A stretch of DNA of 64,000 nt from Zhongshania aliphaticivorans (GTDB taxonomy: Bacteria; Pseudomonadota; Gammaproteobacteria; Pseudomonadales; Spongiibacteraceae). Shown here one piece after another: positions 1 to 11,760 of the stretch (the stretch's first letter is position 1; every line of letters starts with the position of its first letter). Under the pieces are notes generated by a model that was not told where the DNA came from, made no database searches, and saw only the letters and a program-made list of their open reading frames with translations. The translations under genes were made by a program, and so were the position numbers. The DNA is taken from contig NZ_CACSIK010000001.1 in assembly GCF_902705875.1 (NCBI RefSeq), forward strand, positions 481,558 to 545,557, written 5' to 3'.

Positions 1-1
1 A

Positions 2-3000
2 GTCTTACATACTGAAGAAGTAGATAAGCGACTTAAATCTGCCCACCCTTATAAGCAGTGGTTACGTGAAAATGGTAACCGTCTGCAAGATCAGCTGGGT
101 AAAGGTAACCGCCCTGAGCTACCAGAAGCTGAGACTTTGGCCGCGTTTCAGAAGTATTTCCAAGTCAGCTTTGAAGAGCGGGAGCAAGTGCTTTCTGCCC
201 TCGCGGATAGTGGCAATGAAGCAGTTGGTTCTATGGGCGACGATACGCCTATGGCGGTGTTGTCACGTCAAAAACGCTCTTTGTACGATTATTTCCGTCA
301 AAAATTTGCGCAAGTTACTAACCCGCCGATAGATCCCCTGCGTGAAGCTATCGTGATGAGTTTGGAAACGTTATTAGGGGCAGAACAAAATGTATTTGAA
401 CAGACGGCAGATCATGCTGATCGTTTGATACTGACCAGCCCGGTTCTATCCCCTGATAAATTTGATCGTTTAATGCACATCGATTCGCCGCGTTATCCTT
501 TGGCGAGAATCGAGTTGGCTTATGATCCCGCGTTGATGTCTTTAAAAGAAGCTGTTGACGGGGTGACCGCTGCTGCTGAAGCGGCTGTGCGCAGTGGCAA
601 AGTTATCTTGCTACTCAGTGATCGTGGTATTGAGCCTGGTTTGCTTGCTGTACATAGCTTGCTTGCGACTGGGGCAGTTCATCACCACTTGATTAAGCAA
701 GGTATACGCTGTGACGCAAATGTTGTTGTTGAGAGCGGCAGTGCTCGTGATTCTCATCAAATGGCATGTTTGTTTGGCTTTGGTGCGACAGCAATTTACC
801 CCTATATGGCTTACGCGGTTATCAGTGATATGCTGCGTGATGGAGAAGTGCTTGGTGATGAGCAAACGGCTCACACCAACTATGTAAAAGGGATTAATAA
901 GGGCCTCCTTAAAATTATGTCCAAAATGGGCATATCGACCATTGCGTCATATCGCGGTGCCCAATTATTTGAAGCTATCGGGTTATCTACCGAGGTTGTT
1001 GATACGTGCTTCCGAGGTGTAGCAAGCCGGATTGCCGGGGCTGGATTTGAGGAATTGCAGCGTGACCAAGAAGCCTTGGCTACAATCGCTTGGTTGCCGC
1101 GTAAAACCCTTGATCAGGGCGGTTTACTGAAGTACGTCCACGGTAAGGAATATCACGCGTTTAACCCAGATGTTGTGATGACCCTGCAGGACGCGGTTAA
1201 ATCTGGTGATTACGCGTTGTGGAAAAAATATGCAGCGTTGGTCAATACCCGCCCTGTGGCTACAATTCGCGATCTCCTTGGGTTTAAAGAAGACATTAAG
1301 CCCATTCCGCTTGATGAAGTTGAGCCAATAGAAAATTTATTCCGTCGCTTTGACTCTGCAGGGATGTCGCTTGGCGCTTTGAGCCCTGAGGCCCACGAAG
1401 CATTGGCTGCGGCCATGAACCGTCTTGGTGGTCGTTCAAACTCAGGTGAAGGTGGTGAAGATCCCGCGCGCTTTGGTACCGAACGAGTTTCTAAAATCAA
1501 ACAGGTGGCTTCGGGTCGGTTTGGTGTCACGCCGCATTATTTGGTCAATGCTGAAGTTTTGCAGATCAAAGTTGCGCAGGGTGCGAAACCTGGTGAAGGT
1601 GGCCAGCTGCCTGGCGGTAAAGTGAATTCGTTAATCGCAAGGTTGCGCTTTTCGGTGCCTGGTGTGACGTTAATTTCGCCACCGCCGCACCATGATATTT
1701 ATTCTATTGAAGATTTAGCCCAGCTGATTTTTGACCTTAAGCAGGTTAACCCTTCGGCGCTGGTTTCAGTGAAGCTCGTATCGGAACCGGGAGTGGGAAC
1801 GATCGCTGCTGGTGTCGCTAAGGCCTATGCTGACTTGATCACTATTTCTGGCTATGACGGCGGTACTGCGGCTAGTCCGATCACTTCTATTCGCTACGCC
1901 GGCTCACCTTGGGAGCTTGGGCTTTCTGAGGCGCAGCAGACCTTGCGCGGCAATGGTTTGCGCGGCAAAGTGCGTGTACAGACAGATGGTGGTTTGAAAA
2001 CAGGTTTAGACGTTGTTAAAGCGGCCATGTTAGGTGCTGAAAGCTTTGGCTTTGGTACCACGCCAATGGTGGCTTTAGGCTGTAAATACCTCCGTATATG
2101 TCATCTAAATAACTGTGCGACTGGTGTTGCAACGCAAGATGAACGTCTGCGCGATGACCATTTCATTGGCACAGTTGAAATGGTAATGAATTTCTTTACT
2201 TTCATTGCTATGGAAACGCGGGAATGGATGGCAAGTATCGGTATACGCAGCATGGAAGAACTTGTTGGGCGTACTGATTTACTGGCGCAAAAAGCGGGTG
2301 AGACAGACAAGCAAGAATTGTTAGATTTGTCGCCAATTTTGTTTAAAGACCCCGCTGCGAAGGGTCAGCCTGAGTTTTGTCAGGTTGACTTGAATGCGCC
2401 CTTTGACAAAGGCGAGAAAGCGGAGGCCATGGTGGCAGCGGCATTGCCGGCTATTGAGTCTTTGGCTGGCGCTGATCTCGAATTTGATGTTACTAATTGT
2501 GATCGTTCTATAGGTGCTCGCCTGTCGGGTGAGATCGCCAAGCGTCACGGCAATCTTGGTATGGAAGATGCGCCGGTAACTCTTCGTTTGAAGGGTACCG
2601 CAGGCCAAAGCTTTGGTGTGTGGAATGCGGGTGGCTTAAATATGTACCTTGAAGGTGATGCCAATGACTACGTTGGCAAAGGTATGGCCGGCGGCAAGCT
2701 GGTCATTTATCCGCCAAAAGGCAGTGTATTTAAGAGCCAAGACACCGCAATTATTGGTAATACCTGTCTATATGGTGCTACCGGTGGAAAACTTTTTGCC
2801 GCAGGTATCGCCGGCGAGCGTTTTGGTGTTCGTAATTCTGGTGCTCATGCTGTTGTGGAAGGTGCCGGAGATCATTGCTGTGAATACATGACCGGCGGTA
2901 TTGTCACCGTTTTGGGGCCTACGGGGGTCAATTTTGGTGCAGGTATGACCGGTGGCTTTGCGTATGTTTTAGATGAAGCTAATCAGTTTGTAGATAGATA

Positions 3001-3226
3001 CAACAGTGAATTAGTGGAAATGTGCCGGATTAACTCCGAGTCAATGGAGGCATATAGGGCACATCTGCGCAGCAATATTGCAGAATATGTTACGGAAACA
3101 AATTCCGCTTGGGGGCAGCATATCCTCGACAATTTTGACGACTACATCGGTAAATTCTGGATGATCAAGCCCAAGGCGGCAAGCCTCAGTCGTTTGCTTG
3201 ACTCCACCAGAAGACGTCCGGAATAA
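2..3226 (+). CDS. gltB: Glutamate synthase (NADPH) large subunit, 3' part (5' end outside window)
   Basis: The open frame runs in from the window edge, and about 1074 C-terminal residues of a protein normally near 1480 are visible. It makes glutamate from 2-oxoglutarate and glutamine-derived ammonia, with GltD. The FMN/2-oxoglutarate-binding barrel is visible ([15 protein letters not shown] near 1585-1625; [10 protein letters not shown] near 1851-1877). The 3Fe-4S cysteine cluster [13 protein letters not shown] ([12 protein letters not shown]) lies near 2090-2125. The C-terminal GXGXG-repeat domain ([19 protein letters not shown]) follows near 2630-2690. The N-terminal glutaminase domain lies upstream of the window. 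An ATG at 137 is internal and is not the start. gltD follows after 31 bp in the same direction, so the two form an operon. Confidence 0.97.
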   Translation, partial: VLHTEEVDKRLKSAHPYKQWLRENGNRLQDQLGKGNRPELPEAETLAAFQKYFQVSFEEREQVLSALADSGNEAVGSMGDDTPMAVLSRQKRSLYDYFRQKFAQVTNPPIDPLREAIVMSLETLLGAEQNVFEQTADHADRLILTSPVLSPDKFDRLMHIDSPRYPLARIELAYDPALMSLKEAVDGVTAAAEAAVRSGKVILLLSDRGIEPGLLAVHSLLATGAVHHHLIKQGIRCDANVVVESGSARDSHQMACLFGFGATAIYPYMAYAVISDMLRDGEVLGDEQTAHTNYVKGINKGLLKIMSKMGISTIASYRGAQLFEAIGLSTEVVDTCFRGVASRIAGAGFEELQRDQEALATIAWLPRKTLDQGGLLKYVHGKEYHAFNPDVVMTLQDAVKSGDYALWKKYAALVNTRPVATIRDLLGFKEDIKPIPLDEVEPIENLFRRFDSAGMSLGALSPEAHEALAAAMNRLGGRSNSGEGGEDPARFGTERVSKIKQVASGRFGVTPHYLVNAEVLQIKVAQGAKPGEGGQLPGGKVNSLIARLRFSVPGVTLISPPPHHDIYSIEDLAQLIFDLKQVNPSALVSVKLVSEPGVGTIAAGVAKAYADLITISGYDGGTAASPITSIRYAGSPWELGLSEAQQTLRGNGLRGKVRVQTDGGLKTGLDVVKAAMLGAESFGFGTTPMVALGCKYLRICHLNNCATGVATQDERLRDDHFIGTVEMVMNFFTFIAMETREWMASIGIRSMEELVGRTDLLAQKAGETDKQELLDLSPILFKDPAAKGQPEFCQVDLNAPFDKGEKAEAMVAAALPAIESLAGADLEFDVTNCDRSIGARLSGEIAKRHGNLGMEDAPVTLRLKGTAGQSFGVWNAGGLNMYLEGDANDYVGKGMAGGKLVIYPPKGSVFKSQDTAIIGNTCLYGATGGKLFAAGIAGERFGVRNSGAHAVVEGAGDHCCEYMTGGIVTVLGPTGVNFGAGMTGGFAYVLDEANQFVDRYNSELVEMCRINSESMEAYRAHLRSNIAEYVTETNSAWGQHILDNFDDYIGKFWMIKPKAASLSRLLDSTRRRPE

Positions 3227-3245
3227 GCCCGCCGAGTAGCAATGA

Positions 3246-4676
<1,431 letters not shown>

Positions 4677-4768
4677 TTGTTAAGCGCAATGTAAGGACGG
4701 TACGGCAAGATTTTGCTGTGGTTCTTTACTTTAGCGCTTTTATTTTTTGTAACGGCGTTGAGAGAAAA

Positions 4769-5836
4769 ATGACTGAATTAAAAAATGATACCTTCCTTCG
4801 CGCACTCCAGCGTCAACCCGTTGATTACACGCCTGTGTGGATGATGAGGCAGGCTGGTCGTTACCTTCCAGAATACCGTGCGACTCGAGCCGTTGCTGGC
4901 GATTTTATGTCGCTTTGTATGAACCCTGAGCTCGCCTGTGAAGTAACCTTACAGCCCTTAGCGCGTTACCCCCTTGATGCCGCCATTTTGTTTTCTGATA
5001 TTTTAACTATCCCCGATGCGATGGGCTTGGGTTTATATTTTGAAACGGGTGAAGGTCCTCGCTTCAAGAAAACTGTGCGCACTATGGCTGATGTCGATGC
5101 TTTACCCGTTGTTAATGGTGAGCATGACCTTACCTATGTTTGCGATGCGGTTCGGACCATTCGACGAGAGTTAAATGGCCAAGTCCCATTAATTGGTTTT
5201 TCTGGAAGTCCTTGGACCTTAGCAACCTATATGGTTGAGGGCGGTGGCTCTAAAGATCACGCCCGCGCAAAAGCGTTGGCATTTGATCAGCCTGAACTTA
5301 TGCACGCTTTACTGGATAAATTAGCGCAGAGCGTGACCGCATATTTAAACGATCAGATTCGCGCCGGAGCACAGGCGGTACAAATCTTTGATACTTGGGG
5401 CGGTGCGTTAAGCCACAATGCCTACCAAGAGTTCAGCCTGCGTTATATGAAGAAAATTGTTGACGGTCTTATTAAAGAAAATGAAGGCCGTGCTGTGCCG
5501 GTGATTTTGTTTACTAAAAATGGCGGCCAATGGCTTGAAATGATGGCAGATACTGGCGCTAGTGCATTAGGTTTGGATTGGACAACCGACATTGGCGCCG
5601 CAAAGGCACGAGTCGGTGATCGTGTGGCACTACAGGGAAATATGGACCCTTCAATGCTACGGGCATCGCCAAAGCGTATTCGTGAAGAAGTTGCTACGAT
5701 TTTAGCGCGCTTTGGAAATGGCCCAGGTCATATTTTTAATCTTGGCCACGGTATTACGCCAGAGGTTGATCCAGCTAATGCCGGTGCATTTATTGAGAGT
5801 GTTCGCGAATTATCGATGCCCTATCATCAGAAATAG
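4769..5836 (+). CDS. hemE: Uroporphyrinogen decarboxylase
   Basis: HemE decarboxylates the four acetate side chains of uroporphyrinogen III to give coproporphyrinogen III in haem synthesis, in the cytoplasm. The N-terminal [11 protein letters not shown] motif, the [11 protein letters not shown] segment, FDTWGG and the C-terminal FNLGHGI motif are all present. The open frame extends upstream to a GTG at 4718, but ATG 4769 gives [20 protein letters not shown], the normal start, and a 355-residue protein equal to the family length. It follows gltD by 92 bp and ends in a strong hairpin terminator. Confidence 0.97.
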   Translation: MTELKNDTFLRALQRQPVDYTPVWMMRQAGRYLPEYRATRAVAGDFMSLCMNPELACEVTLQPLARYPLDAAILFSDILTIPDAMGLGLYFETGEGPRFKKTVRTMADVDALPVVNGEHDLTYVCDAVRTIRRELNGQVPLIGFSGSPWTLATYMVEGGGSKDHARAKALAFDQPELMHALLDKLAQSVTAYLNDQIRAGAQAVQIFDTWGGALSHNAYQEFSLRYMKKIVDGLIKENEGRAVPVILFTKNGGQWLEMMADTGASALGLDWTTDIGAAKARVGDRVALQGNMDPSMLRASPKRIREEVATILARFGNGPGHIFNLGHGITPEVDPANAGAFIESVRELSMPYHQK

Positions 5837-5867
5837 ATAAATTCTGCGATAATCGGATATACCTATT

Positions 5868-5900
5868 AAAAGGCCGGCGTCGAAAACGTCGGCCTTTTTT
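5868..5900 (+). terminator. Rho-independent terminator after hemE
   Basis: An AAAGGCCGGCG arm pairs with CGTCGGCCTTT across a short TCGAAAA loop, with one G-T pair, and is followed directly by a run of T. It ends the gltBD-hemE transcript. The A-run before the left arm means it could also serve the minus-strand gene that ends at 5931. Confidence 0.9.
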
Positions 5901-5930
5901 GTATGGCATGGGTATATGTATCGCTTTGGT

Positions 5931-6485
5931 TTACGGCATGACTTCTACAAAGTTTCGCCACTTATTTTGTAATCCGATAAACCAGTTTGGGGAGCCATTA
6001 CCAGTACCTGAAAACTCCAGTTCTGGGTAGTAGGCGGTGACGCGATTTAGGGTGTTGTGATCTTTGTCGTCAATATCGATAAGCAGTAGGTGACGTCCAG
6101 AGGCCAGCGCTTGATCAAAGCGTTTGAATTCGTGGTGAGGTTGCTGGATACCAAATAAACCGCCCTCCCATGTGAAAAAACCGAGCATGACAATAGACAA
6201 GAAGACAAAGGGCGTCCAGCCAACTTGGAGTATGGCGCCTGAATAATGGCCAACCGCAAGTACAAGGGCAGCGGCAGCTAAGCCGACCAGTGCTCCTCGT
6301 TCCATGGCCTGTACTACATCTTTACGTAACACCGCTTCTACATCGTTGAGCTGATGTTTTTTGACTCCGGAGTCATCTCGGCTAAGGACATGAATCTGGG
6401 GTTTAGAAATGCCGTTATCGGCAAGATCTTGTTGAACAGCATTTAGTTTATCGAGTTTATCAGCTAAAAAATAAAACCGTTTCAT
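5931..6485 (-). CDS. Two-helix inner-membrane protein of unknown function
   Basis: This is a 184-residue protein. A soluble N-terminal region (MKRFYFLADKLDKLNAVQQD, then GISKPQIHVLSRDD) resembles a small ligand-binding ferredoxin-like fold. It is followed by two hydrophobic segments (ALVGLAAAALVLAVG near 86-100 and FVFLSIVMLGFFTWEGGLFG near 113-132) and a soluble C-terminal region with HLLLIDIDD. Related proteins occur in pseudomonads, but I do not know a tested function. It is divergent from the DUF1415 gene and appears to be a single-gene unit. Confidence 0.75.
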   Translation of the reverse strand: MKRFYFLADKLDKLNAVQQDLADNGISKPQIHVLSRDDSGVKKHQLNDVEAVLRKDVVQAMERGALVGLAAAALVLAVGHYSGAILQVGWTPFVFLSIVMLGFFTWEGGLFGIQQPHHEFKRFDQALASGRHLLLIDIDDKDHNTLNRVTAYYPELEFSGTGNGSPNWFIGLQNKWRNFVEVMP

Positions 6486-6532
6486 TTTATGCTCCTAACT
6501 AGGTCAGGCGGAGGTAGGTTTGGCGGCAAGGG

Positions 6533-6545
6533 GGCCACCGTGGCC
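6533..6545. repeat. Short perfect palindrome in the divergent intergenic region
   Basis: GGCCAC and GTGGCC flank a single C, giving a 13-bp palindrome between two divergently transcribed genes. It could be a regulator site or chance; no second copy was noticed. Confidence 0.25.
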
Positions 6546-6701
6546 TAATAACTCTTTTAGTGTAGCAGGGTGTGTGATATCTGCCTTGTTGGGAGTGGCG
6601 CAGTATTATTGTATTTATTCCTAAGTGATGCTGGTGTAATAACGTAAACCTATAATGGTGGCGTAAAGTGCCCCCTAAGTTCAGATTGTGCGAGGGAAGT
6701 A

Positions 6702-7256
6702 ATGACAACAGATATTGAGAAAATAAGGCAAGATATTCAGCTTTGGCTGAACAATGCAGTAATAGGTCTAGGTTTGTGTCCTTTTGCCGCTAAGCCCTTG
6801 CAAGAAGATAGGGTGGCTATTGAAGTGAGTTGTGCTACTACGCCAGAAGATTTGGTGGGTGACCTACATATGGCTCTGTGCCGCTTAGAAGAAACTCCGC
6901 TGAACACGCTGGAGACTAGTCTTGTTGTCGTTCCGAATATGTTGCAGGATTTTTATGATTATAACGATTTCTTGGAAGTGACAGATGCAGTTTTGCAAGA
7001 GGGTGGATGGGATGGTGAGATTCAAATAGCGAGCTTCCACCCCGATTATCAGTTTGGTGGAACGGCAAAGACCGATTTTGAAAACTTCACCAATCGGGCA
7101 CCTTATCCGATATTCCATCTGTTACGAGAAGATAGCCTAGAGCAAGCAATAGCTGCTTACCCTAACCCTGAAGCCATACCTGAGCGCAATATTGCCTTGT
7201 TGCGTGAGATGGATCGAGAGACTATTGCCAAGCTATTTCCTTATTGCTTTAACTAG
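6702..7256 (+). CDS. DUF1415 family protein
   Basis: This 184-residue cytoplasmic protein has the hallmarks of the DUF1415 family: an N-terminal WLNNAVIGLGLCPFA segment with a conserved Cys, DFYDYNDFLE in the middle, and FHPDYQFGGT followed by NRAPYP towards the C-terminus. These are widespread in proteobacteria and lack a demonstrated role. There is no signal peptide or membrane segment. The ATG at 6702 follows GAGGGAAGTA, a good ribosome binding site. Confidence 0.85.
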   Translation: MTTDIEKIRQDIQLWLNNAVIGLGLCPFAAKPLQEDRVAIEVSCATTPEDLVGDLHMALCRLEETPLNTLETSLVVVPNMLQDFYDYNDFLEVTDAVLQEGGWDGEIQIASFHPDYQFGGTAKTDFENFTNRAPYPIFHLLREDSLEQAIAAYPNPEAIPERNIALLREMDRETIAKLFPYCFN

Positions 7257-7267
7257 TCTCTCATCAG

Positions 7268-7819
7268 CTATTGAGGTGGAAATTGCTGCCATATTTCGGT
7301 TACGGCTCGCTCAATGGTGTTGGCATTGACTTTGGGGTCTTTGTCATTGAGTTCGATAACCAGCGAGCCACGCCAACTGAGTTTTTTGTCGGCGGGCTCT
7401 AAAAGGTCGATAATAATCTGGATATTACGGTTTATCTTATCTTTACCAAGTGGGACACCAACCGAGGTGCCTATACCAAAGTTGCCGCCAAAACTACCAA
7501 ACCCAAGATTGAGGCGCGGGCTCCGGTCAACGGTTTCTGCTGCTTCTGCGATATAGTAGCGAACTAGAAAATCAGTATTTTCAGTTTTGTCTGCTGGGGT
7601 ATAAAGCCCCGCTTTTAGTTGTCTTTGTAATGAATCTTTTACATTTTCGACGATGAAGGGGGAAATGGCCTGAGCTGCACCGCTAGTATCGGATATAGCA
7701 TAGCGCTCATAGCTACTAAAGTTAGCTCGGGGGTTGTAGTCAGTGACGACAGCGCTTGTTGTGCTACAGCCACCTAAAAACATCAGTATTGGTAGCGTGA
7801 ATAAAAGATATAGTCTCAT
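7268..7819 (-). CDS. DUF4136-type lipoprotein
   Basis: This is a 183-residue outer-membrane-type lipoprotein. A signal peptide ends in the lipobox LGGC (residues 15-18). The body follows the DUF4136 pattern: DYNPRANFSSYERYAI near the start, a Gly/Phe-rich stretch (LGFGSFGGNFGIGTSVG) and a C-terminal ERAVTEIWQQFPP. The open frame continues upstream to 7879, overlapping tag, but ATG 7819 has AGGTGA just before it and gives a proper signal peptide. The function of the family is not known. Confidence 0.82.
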   Translation of the reverse strand: MRLYLLFTLPILMFLGGCSTTSAVVTDYNPRANFSSYERYAISDTSGAAQAISPFIVENVKDSLQRQLKAGLYTPADKTENTDFLVRYYIAEAAETVDRSPRLNLGFGSFGGNFGIGTSVGVPLGKDKINRNIQIIIDLLEPADKKLSWRGSLVIELNDKDPKVNANTIERAVTEIWQQFPPQ

Positions 7820-7838
7820 CGTGATCACCTTGTTTTCG

Positions 7839-8435
7839 TTATAACCAGTGCGGTAGGAAATTTTTTCCAAGTTCCGCACATGTTTTATGGCGTGGGCAGC
7901 TTATTAAATGATCGTTCACAAAACCTAGGGCTTGTAGGTAAGCGTAACAAATGGTGCTGCCAAAAAATTTAAATCCAATTTTCTTCATATCTTTGCTAAT
8001 CAAGTCTGATTGGTAACTTGTAGCGGGGACATCAGCTAAGGTTTTCCAGTTGTTTTGGATAGGTTTGTTATCGAAGTAAGACCACATATAGCGGGCAAAG
8101 CTCCCATATTCTTTTTGAATTTCTAAAAAATGCTTTGCATTGGTGATTGTGCTTTTTATTTTGAGGCGGTTGCGAATGATTTCAGGGGTGTTAATAAGCG
8201 ACGCAATTGAGGCATCATCAAATTTGATGATTTTATGTGGATCAAAATTGGCAAAGGCTTTTCGGTAGCCTTCTCGTTTATTCAAAATAGTCAGCCAGCT
8301 CAGTCCAGCTTGGGCTGATTCAAGTACTAAAAACTCAAAAAGGATTTGTTCATCGTCTGAAGGAATACCCCATTCCTCGTCGTGATATTTGACATAGTTT
8401 GGTGAGGCGAGACACCAAGGACAGGGTTCATTCAT
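7839..8435 (-). CDS. tag: DNA-3-methyladenine glycosylase I
   Basis: Tag removes 3-methyladenine from alkylated DNA in base-excision repair. The protein has the family hallmarks: an N-terminal PCPWC with Cys and YHDEEWG with His for zinc, the catalytic-pocket segment LESAQAGLSW (Glu near 38), GFKFFGSTICYAYLQA, and the C-terminal NDHLISC giving the remaining zinc ligands. At 198 residues it is slightly longer than the E. coli enzyme, with a short C-terminal extension. The lipoprotein gene follows 19 bp downstream on the same strand. Confidence 0.95.
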   Translation of the reverse strand: MNEPCPWCLASPNYVKYHDEEWGIPSDDEQILFEFLVLESAQAGLSWLTILNKREGYRKAFANFDPHKIIKFDDASIASLINTPEIIRNRLKIKSTITNAKHFLEIQKEYGSFARYMWSYFDNKPIQNNWKTLADVPATSYQSDLISKDMKKIGFKFFGSTICYAYLQALGFVNDHLISCPRHKTCAELGKNFLPHWL

Positions 8436-8538
8436 TCTTATCTACGCTCCATATTTTCAATATAGCAGGCTACACGGTTTATCATAGCCATGGCTATGCC
8501 ATAATAGCTGCAAAGTGACCGATTAATATGGGGAGTTT

Positions 8539-9333
8539 ATGACAATCTTAAAGCTCGTATCGGCGATGGTTTTAGTGAGTTTTTTAGCATCGTGTGCAGA
8601 GTCGCCCACCGGGCGTCGTCAAATGTTGTTGTTTTCGGACGGTGAAATGTCGCAAATGGGCGGCACGGCATTTGATGAAATGAAGCAGAAAATGACAATC
8701 AATAAAGATGGCCCCACAAACCGTTATGTGAGCTGTATCGCTGATGCGATTACGGGCTCATTATCATCTGAGTGGCGGGGAAGCTGGGAAGTGGTGGTGT
8801 TCGAAGAGGACTCAGCCAATGCATTTGCACTGCCAGGTAAGAAAATTGGAGTGCATACAGGTATTTTTCAAGTAGCTAAAAATACTGACCAGCTAGCTAC
8901 GGTGATAGGCCATGAGGTTGGGCATGTGCTGGCGCATCACAGTGCTGAGCGTATGTCGGTGCAAAGTGTGGCTAGCACAGGAACCCAACTAATCGGCGTG
9001 TTGCTCGGAGAGGGGGCAGGTAAGGAAACGGTGATGGGTTTGCTGGGTTTGGGTACCCAGTATGGTGTGGTGTTGCCTTATGGGCGGGCACAAGAGTCTG
9101 AGGCAGATTTAGTAGGCTTGGATCTCATGGCTAAATCAGGGTTTAACCCAGAGGCGAGCGTTACGCTGTGGCAAAATATGAGCACATTAAGTGGTGATCA
9201 ACCCCCAGAATTTATGTCGACTCATCCTTCTCACTCATCGCGTATAAGCGATTTACAAAAGCAGTTGGCAACAGCGCGGCCGATTTACGAGAAAGCTAAA
9301 GCTAACGGGATTAGGCCTTCCTGTCAGCTTTAA
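8539..9333 (+). CDS. M48-family zinc metalloprotease lipoprotein
   Basis: This periplasm-facing lipoprotein has lipobox LASC at residues 16-19. The zinc site HEVGH is at 125-129 and the third-ligand motif QESEADLVG near 185-193. STHPSHSSRISDL near the C-terminus is typical of M48 peptidases of the LoiP/Oma1-like group, which act in envelope protein quality control. Length is 264 residues. It is transcribed alone, divergent from tag. The exact subgroup is not certain. Confidence 0.92.
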   Translation: MTILKLVSAMVLVSFLASCAESPTGRRQMLLFSDGEMSQMGGTAFDEMKQKMTINKDGPTNRYVSCIADAITGSLSSEWRGSWEVVVFEEDSANAFALPGKKIGVHTGIFQVAKNTDQLATVIGHEVGHVLAHHSAERMSVQSVASTGTQLIGVLLGEGAGKETVMGLLGLGTQYGVVLPYGRAQESEADLVGLDLMAKSGFNPEASVTLWQNMSTLSGDQPPEFMSTHPSHSSRISDLQKQLATARPIYEKAKANGIRPSCQL

Positions 9334-9374
9334 AGCTGTTGATATAGTGGCAGTGAATTAATAAGAACGAAAGG

Positions 9375-10199
9375 TTATTGGGAGGCTTCTTCGTCGCAAC
9401 ACGCGCGGTGGTTCATTGACAGCGCGGGTGCTGCACAGTCGGGTTTTCCAATGACCTTGGCGGGCACGCCGGAAACGACTGTATGCGGGGGGACGTCTCG
9501 TAAAACCACACTGCCCGCCATGACTTGTGCACCTTCTCCTATATGGATATTGCCTAGCACTTTAGCGCCAGCACTTAGCAGTACGCCATCGGCGACTTTG
9601 GGGTGGCGATCGCCTTCCTCCTTGCCAGTACCGCCAAGGGTGACAGATTGCATAATCGATACATTATTGCCAACAACGGCGGTTTCACCGATAACAATTC
9701 CAGTGGCATGGTCCATTAAAATACCACGACCCACTTTTGCCGCAGGGTGAATGTCGACACCGAATTCACACGATATACGGTTTTGAAAAAACAGTGCCAG
9801 CGAGGTCCTTCCCTGTTGCCATAACCAGTGTGCAATCCGGTATGACTGCAGGGCATGAAAGCCTTTGAAATATAAAAATGGCACCGATAATCTTGAACAC
9901 GCTGAATCTCGCTCAAAAACAGCGCAAATATCTGCTCGCATAGCCTGGCCAATTTCGGGATCAGCAACTAGTGCTTTTTCAATAACCTCTCTGACTAGCA
10001 AGGCGGAGGCAGCGGGGCTATTTAGAATATGGGCTAGGTGGAAGCTTAATGCAGTTTCTAAGCTATCGTGATTAAGAATAGTAGAATGGAGAAAGCTGGC
10101 TAGCACGGGTTCGCGCTCAACTTCACAAGCAGTTTCTTTGCGGATGGTGTGCCAAACGGGGTCTTGGCTAATATCGCGATGTGTTGCGGGATTGCTCAT
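9375..10199 (-). CDS. cysE: Serine O-acetyltransferase
   Basis: CysE makes O-acetylserine from serine and acetyl-CoA, the first step of cysteine synthesis. The N-terminal helical domain (DPVWHTIRKETACEVEREPVL) is followed by the left-handed beta-helix of hexapeptide repeats (GVDIHPAAKVGRGILMDH, IGETAVVGNNVSIMQSVTLGG, SAGAKVLGNIHIGEGAQVMAG). The length, 274 residues, and the tail beyond the helix are normal for the long CysE form that cysteine inhibits. It is convergent with the M48 gene. Confidence 0.95.
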   Translation of the reverse strand: MSNPATHRDISQDPVWHTIRKETACEVEREPVLASFLHSTILNHDSLETALSFHLAHILNSPAASALLVREVIEKALVADPEIGQAMRADICAVFERDSACSRLSVPFLYFKGFHALQSYRIAHWLWQQGRTSLALFFQNRISCEFGVDIHPAAKVGRGILMDHATGIVIGETAVVGNNVSIMQSVTLGGTGKEEGDRHPKVADGVLLSAGAKVLGNIHIGEGAQVMAGSVVLRDVPPHTVVSGVPAKVIGKPDCAAPALSMNHRACCDEEASQ

Positions 10200-10277
10200 T
10201 ATTCATACTGTTTTGATAAGGGTGGTCATAGTATAACGCTGAGCAAGGGCTTGATAACAGGGGGGAGTAATCGTGTC

Positions 10278-10964
10278 TTACTGGCTGGTATTCAGTTTGC
10301 AGTTGCATTCCCATAATGGTTGGCCAGCAAGATGGTATTTACGTTCAAAAGGAGTGATGGCGCTAACAGGATGAAAGAGGGTTGTTTCGGCTGTATTACC
10401 TGAAAGGGTTAAGGCCTTGGCAAACTCGTCAACATATAGTTTCCAGTTGCTGCGTAGTGTTACTTCGCCGCCAAGCGTCAAAAGTGCAGGGAAAACGGCA
10501 GAGCCGTGTACCCGATACTGTAGCTGTGCGCTTTTGGGCCAGGGGTTTGGGTACAGCAAAAAATGGTGTTGCAAGATCCACCGTCGCTCAACAGCGAGCC
10601 TCCAGAAGTCATCAATATCAGCGCGAACCAATAAATAGTTGTTAATGGTTTTTTCATTATCTAATTGGTGACGATTAAGTCTTGCTGCAGATTTATCTAC
10701 GCCAATCACCAGTGACTGTGGGAATAGGCGCGCAAGTTGGCGCGTACTTTCACCAGTGCCACAAAAAGAATCCAATATAAGAGCTTGAGGTCGATTAGCT
10801 ATCCATTTTTCCGCGATGTTGAACGCGTCAATATTGTGTTGTGCATAGGGTTTTAAAAAAGGATGGTGTAGGTGCTTGACCACAATTTTGTTTAAATTGG
10901 GGTGAAGGCCTTGTTGATTGCTACTTACTTCCCTAGGGGGCGAGTTGTCACTGCGCTTTTTCAT
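10278..10964 (-). CDS. TrmB-like SAM-dependent methyltransferase (divergent tRNA m7G methyltransferase paralogue)
   Basis: The 228-residue protein has a SAM-binding Rossmann core (ALILDSFCGTGESTRQLA, then VIGVDKSAARL). It also has the signatures that place it with TrmB: YPNPWPK in place of the usual D-x-WPKKRH, GGEVTLRSNWKLYVDEF, and ITPFERKY in place of TKFERRG. TrmB makes 7-methylguanosine at tRNA position 46. The conserved Asp and the basic run of the catalytic loop are changed here, so the substrate may differ. It is a separate transcription unit, divergent from the acyltransferase gene. Confidence 0.7.
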   Translation of the reverse strand: MKKRSDNSPPREVSSNQQGLHPNLNKIVVKHLHHPFLKPYAQHNIDAFNIAEKWIANRPQALILDSFCGTGESTRQLARLFPQSLVIGVDKSAARLNRHQLDNEKTINNYLLVRADIDDFWRLAVERRWILQHHFLLYPNPWPKSAQLQYRVHGSAVFPALLTLGGEVTLRSNWKLYVDEFAKALTLSGNTAETTLFHPVSAITPFERKYHLAGQPLWECNCKLNTSQ

Positions 10965-11037
10965 AGTTTGCTATAGGGTATCGATTGCGCTAAATGTCTT
11001 GGCTTGCGACACTATATCGTTAAAAAAAGGGTAGCTA

Positions 11038-11760
11038 ATGCGAAAAGACAGAAGACCCTACTGGGTGAAAAAAAATTATTTACGTTTTCGGGCTTGGTAC
11101 ACCCAGCATTTTTTAAAGCCAGCATGTGATTACCTTGGTGATTATCCCACTTTTATGAAGCCATGGTATATCTCTATATCTGGTCCCAATATTGAAATTG
11201 GGCGTTGCGCAACGGTCATTGGCGAGCCTGAGAGCCGAGTGAAAATTGGTGTTTGGGGGCTGGATGAAGAAAGCGGTCGTATCAAAATTGGTGATTATGT
11301 CTTGATAAGCCCCGGTACACGTATTTCGGCGGCGAATGAAATTGTTATTGGTGACAGCGTTATGATGGCTAACGGCGTTTATATTACCGATAGTGATTGG
11401 CATGAGGTATATGATCGTAGCCGCCGAAGCGAAGCTGTTACGCCAGTACATATTGCTGACAATGTTTGGCTGGGTGATCACAGCACTGTCTTAAAGGGTG
11501 TCACAATTGGTGAAAACAGCATTGTTGCGGCTTGCGCGGTGGTGACTAAGGATGTCCCAGCTAATGTCGTTGTGGCTGGAAACCCTGCGGTTGTTGTCAA
11601 AAAACTTGATTCAGATAAGCCGATGAAAACACGTGCAGATTATTTTAAAAACCCAGAAGAATTGGAAATATTTTTTGATGGTGTCGATAAAATGGTATTG
11701 TCAGAAAATAGATTTTTGAATTGGTGTAGAGCTATCATTAAGCCTAATAACTGTGATTAA
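11038..11760 (+). CDS. Hexapeptide-repeat (left-handed beta-helix) acyltransferase
   Basis: This 240-residue protein carries repeated [LIV]-G-x4 hexads (IKIGDYVLISPGTRIS, IVIGDSVMMANGVYI) and the C-terminal coil WLGDHSTVLKGVTIGENSIV followed by VAGNPAVVVKKL. These are typical of maltose/galactoside-type O-acetyltransferases. The loop with TDSDWHEVYDR supplies a candidate catalytic His. The acceptor cannot be read from the sequence; sugar or surface polysaccharide is likely. It stands alone, and a 556-bp AT-rich region follows it. Confidence 0.83.
   Translation: MRKDRRPYWVKKNYLRFRAWYTQHFLKPACDYLGDYPTFMKPWYISISGPNIEIGRCATVIGEPESRVKIGVWGLDEESGRIKIGDYVLISPGTRISAANEIVIGDSVMMANGVYITDSDWHEVYDRSRRSEAVTPVHIADNVWLGDHSTVLKGVTIGENSIVAACAVVTKDVPANVVVAGNPAVVVKKLDSDKPMKTRADYFKNPEELEIFFDGVDKMVLSENRFLNWCRAIIKPNNCD

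Noticed and set aside
611..874. Minus-strand open frame inside gltB
   Set aside because: It lies antisense to a clear coding region and has no recognisable domain or ribosome site; it is a shadow frame.
4718..4768. N-terminal extension of HemE from a GTG
   Set aside because: The extra residues are not part of the family, and the ATG at 4769 gives the normal length.
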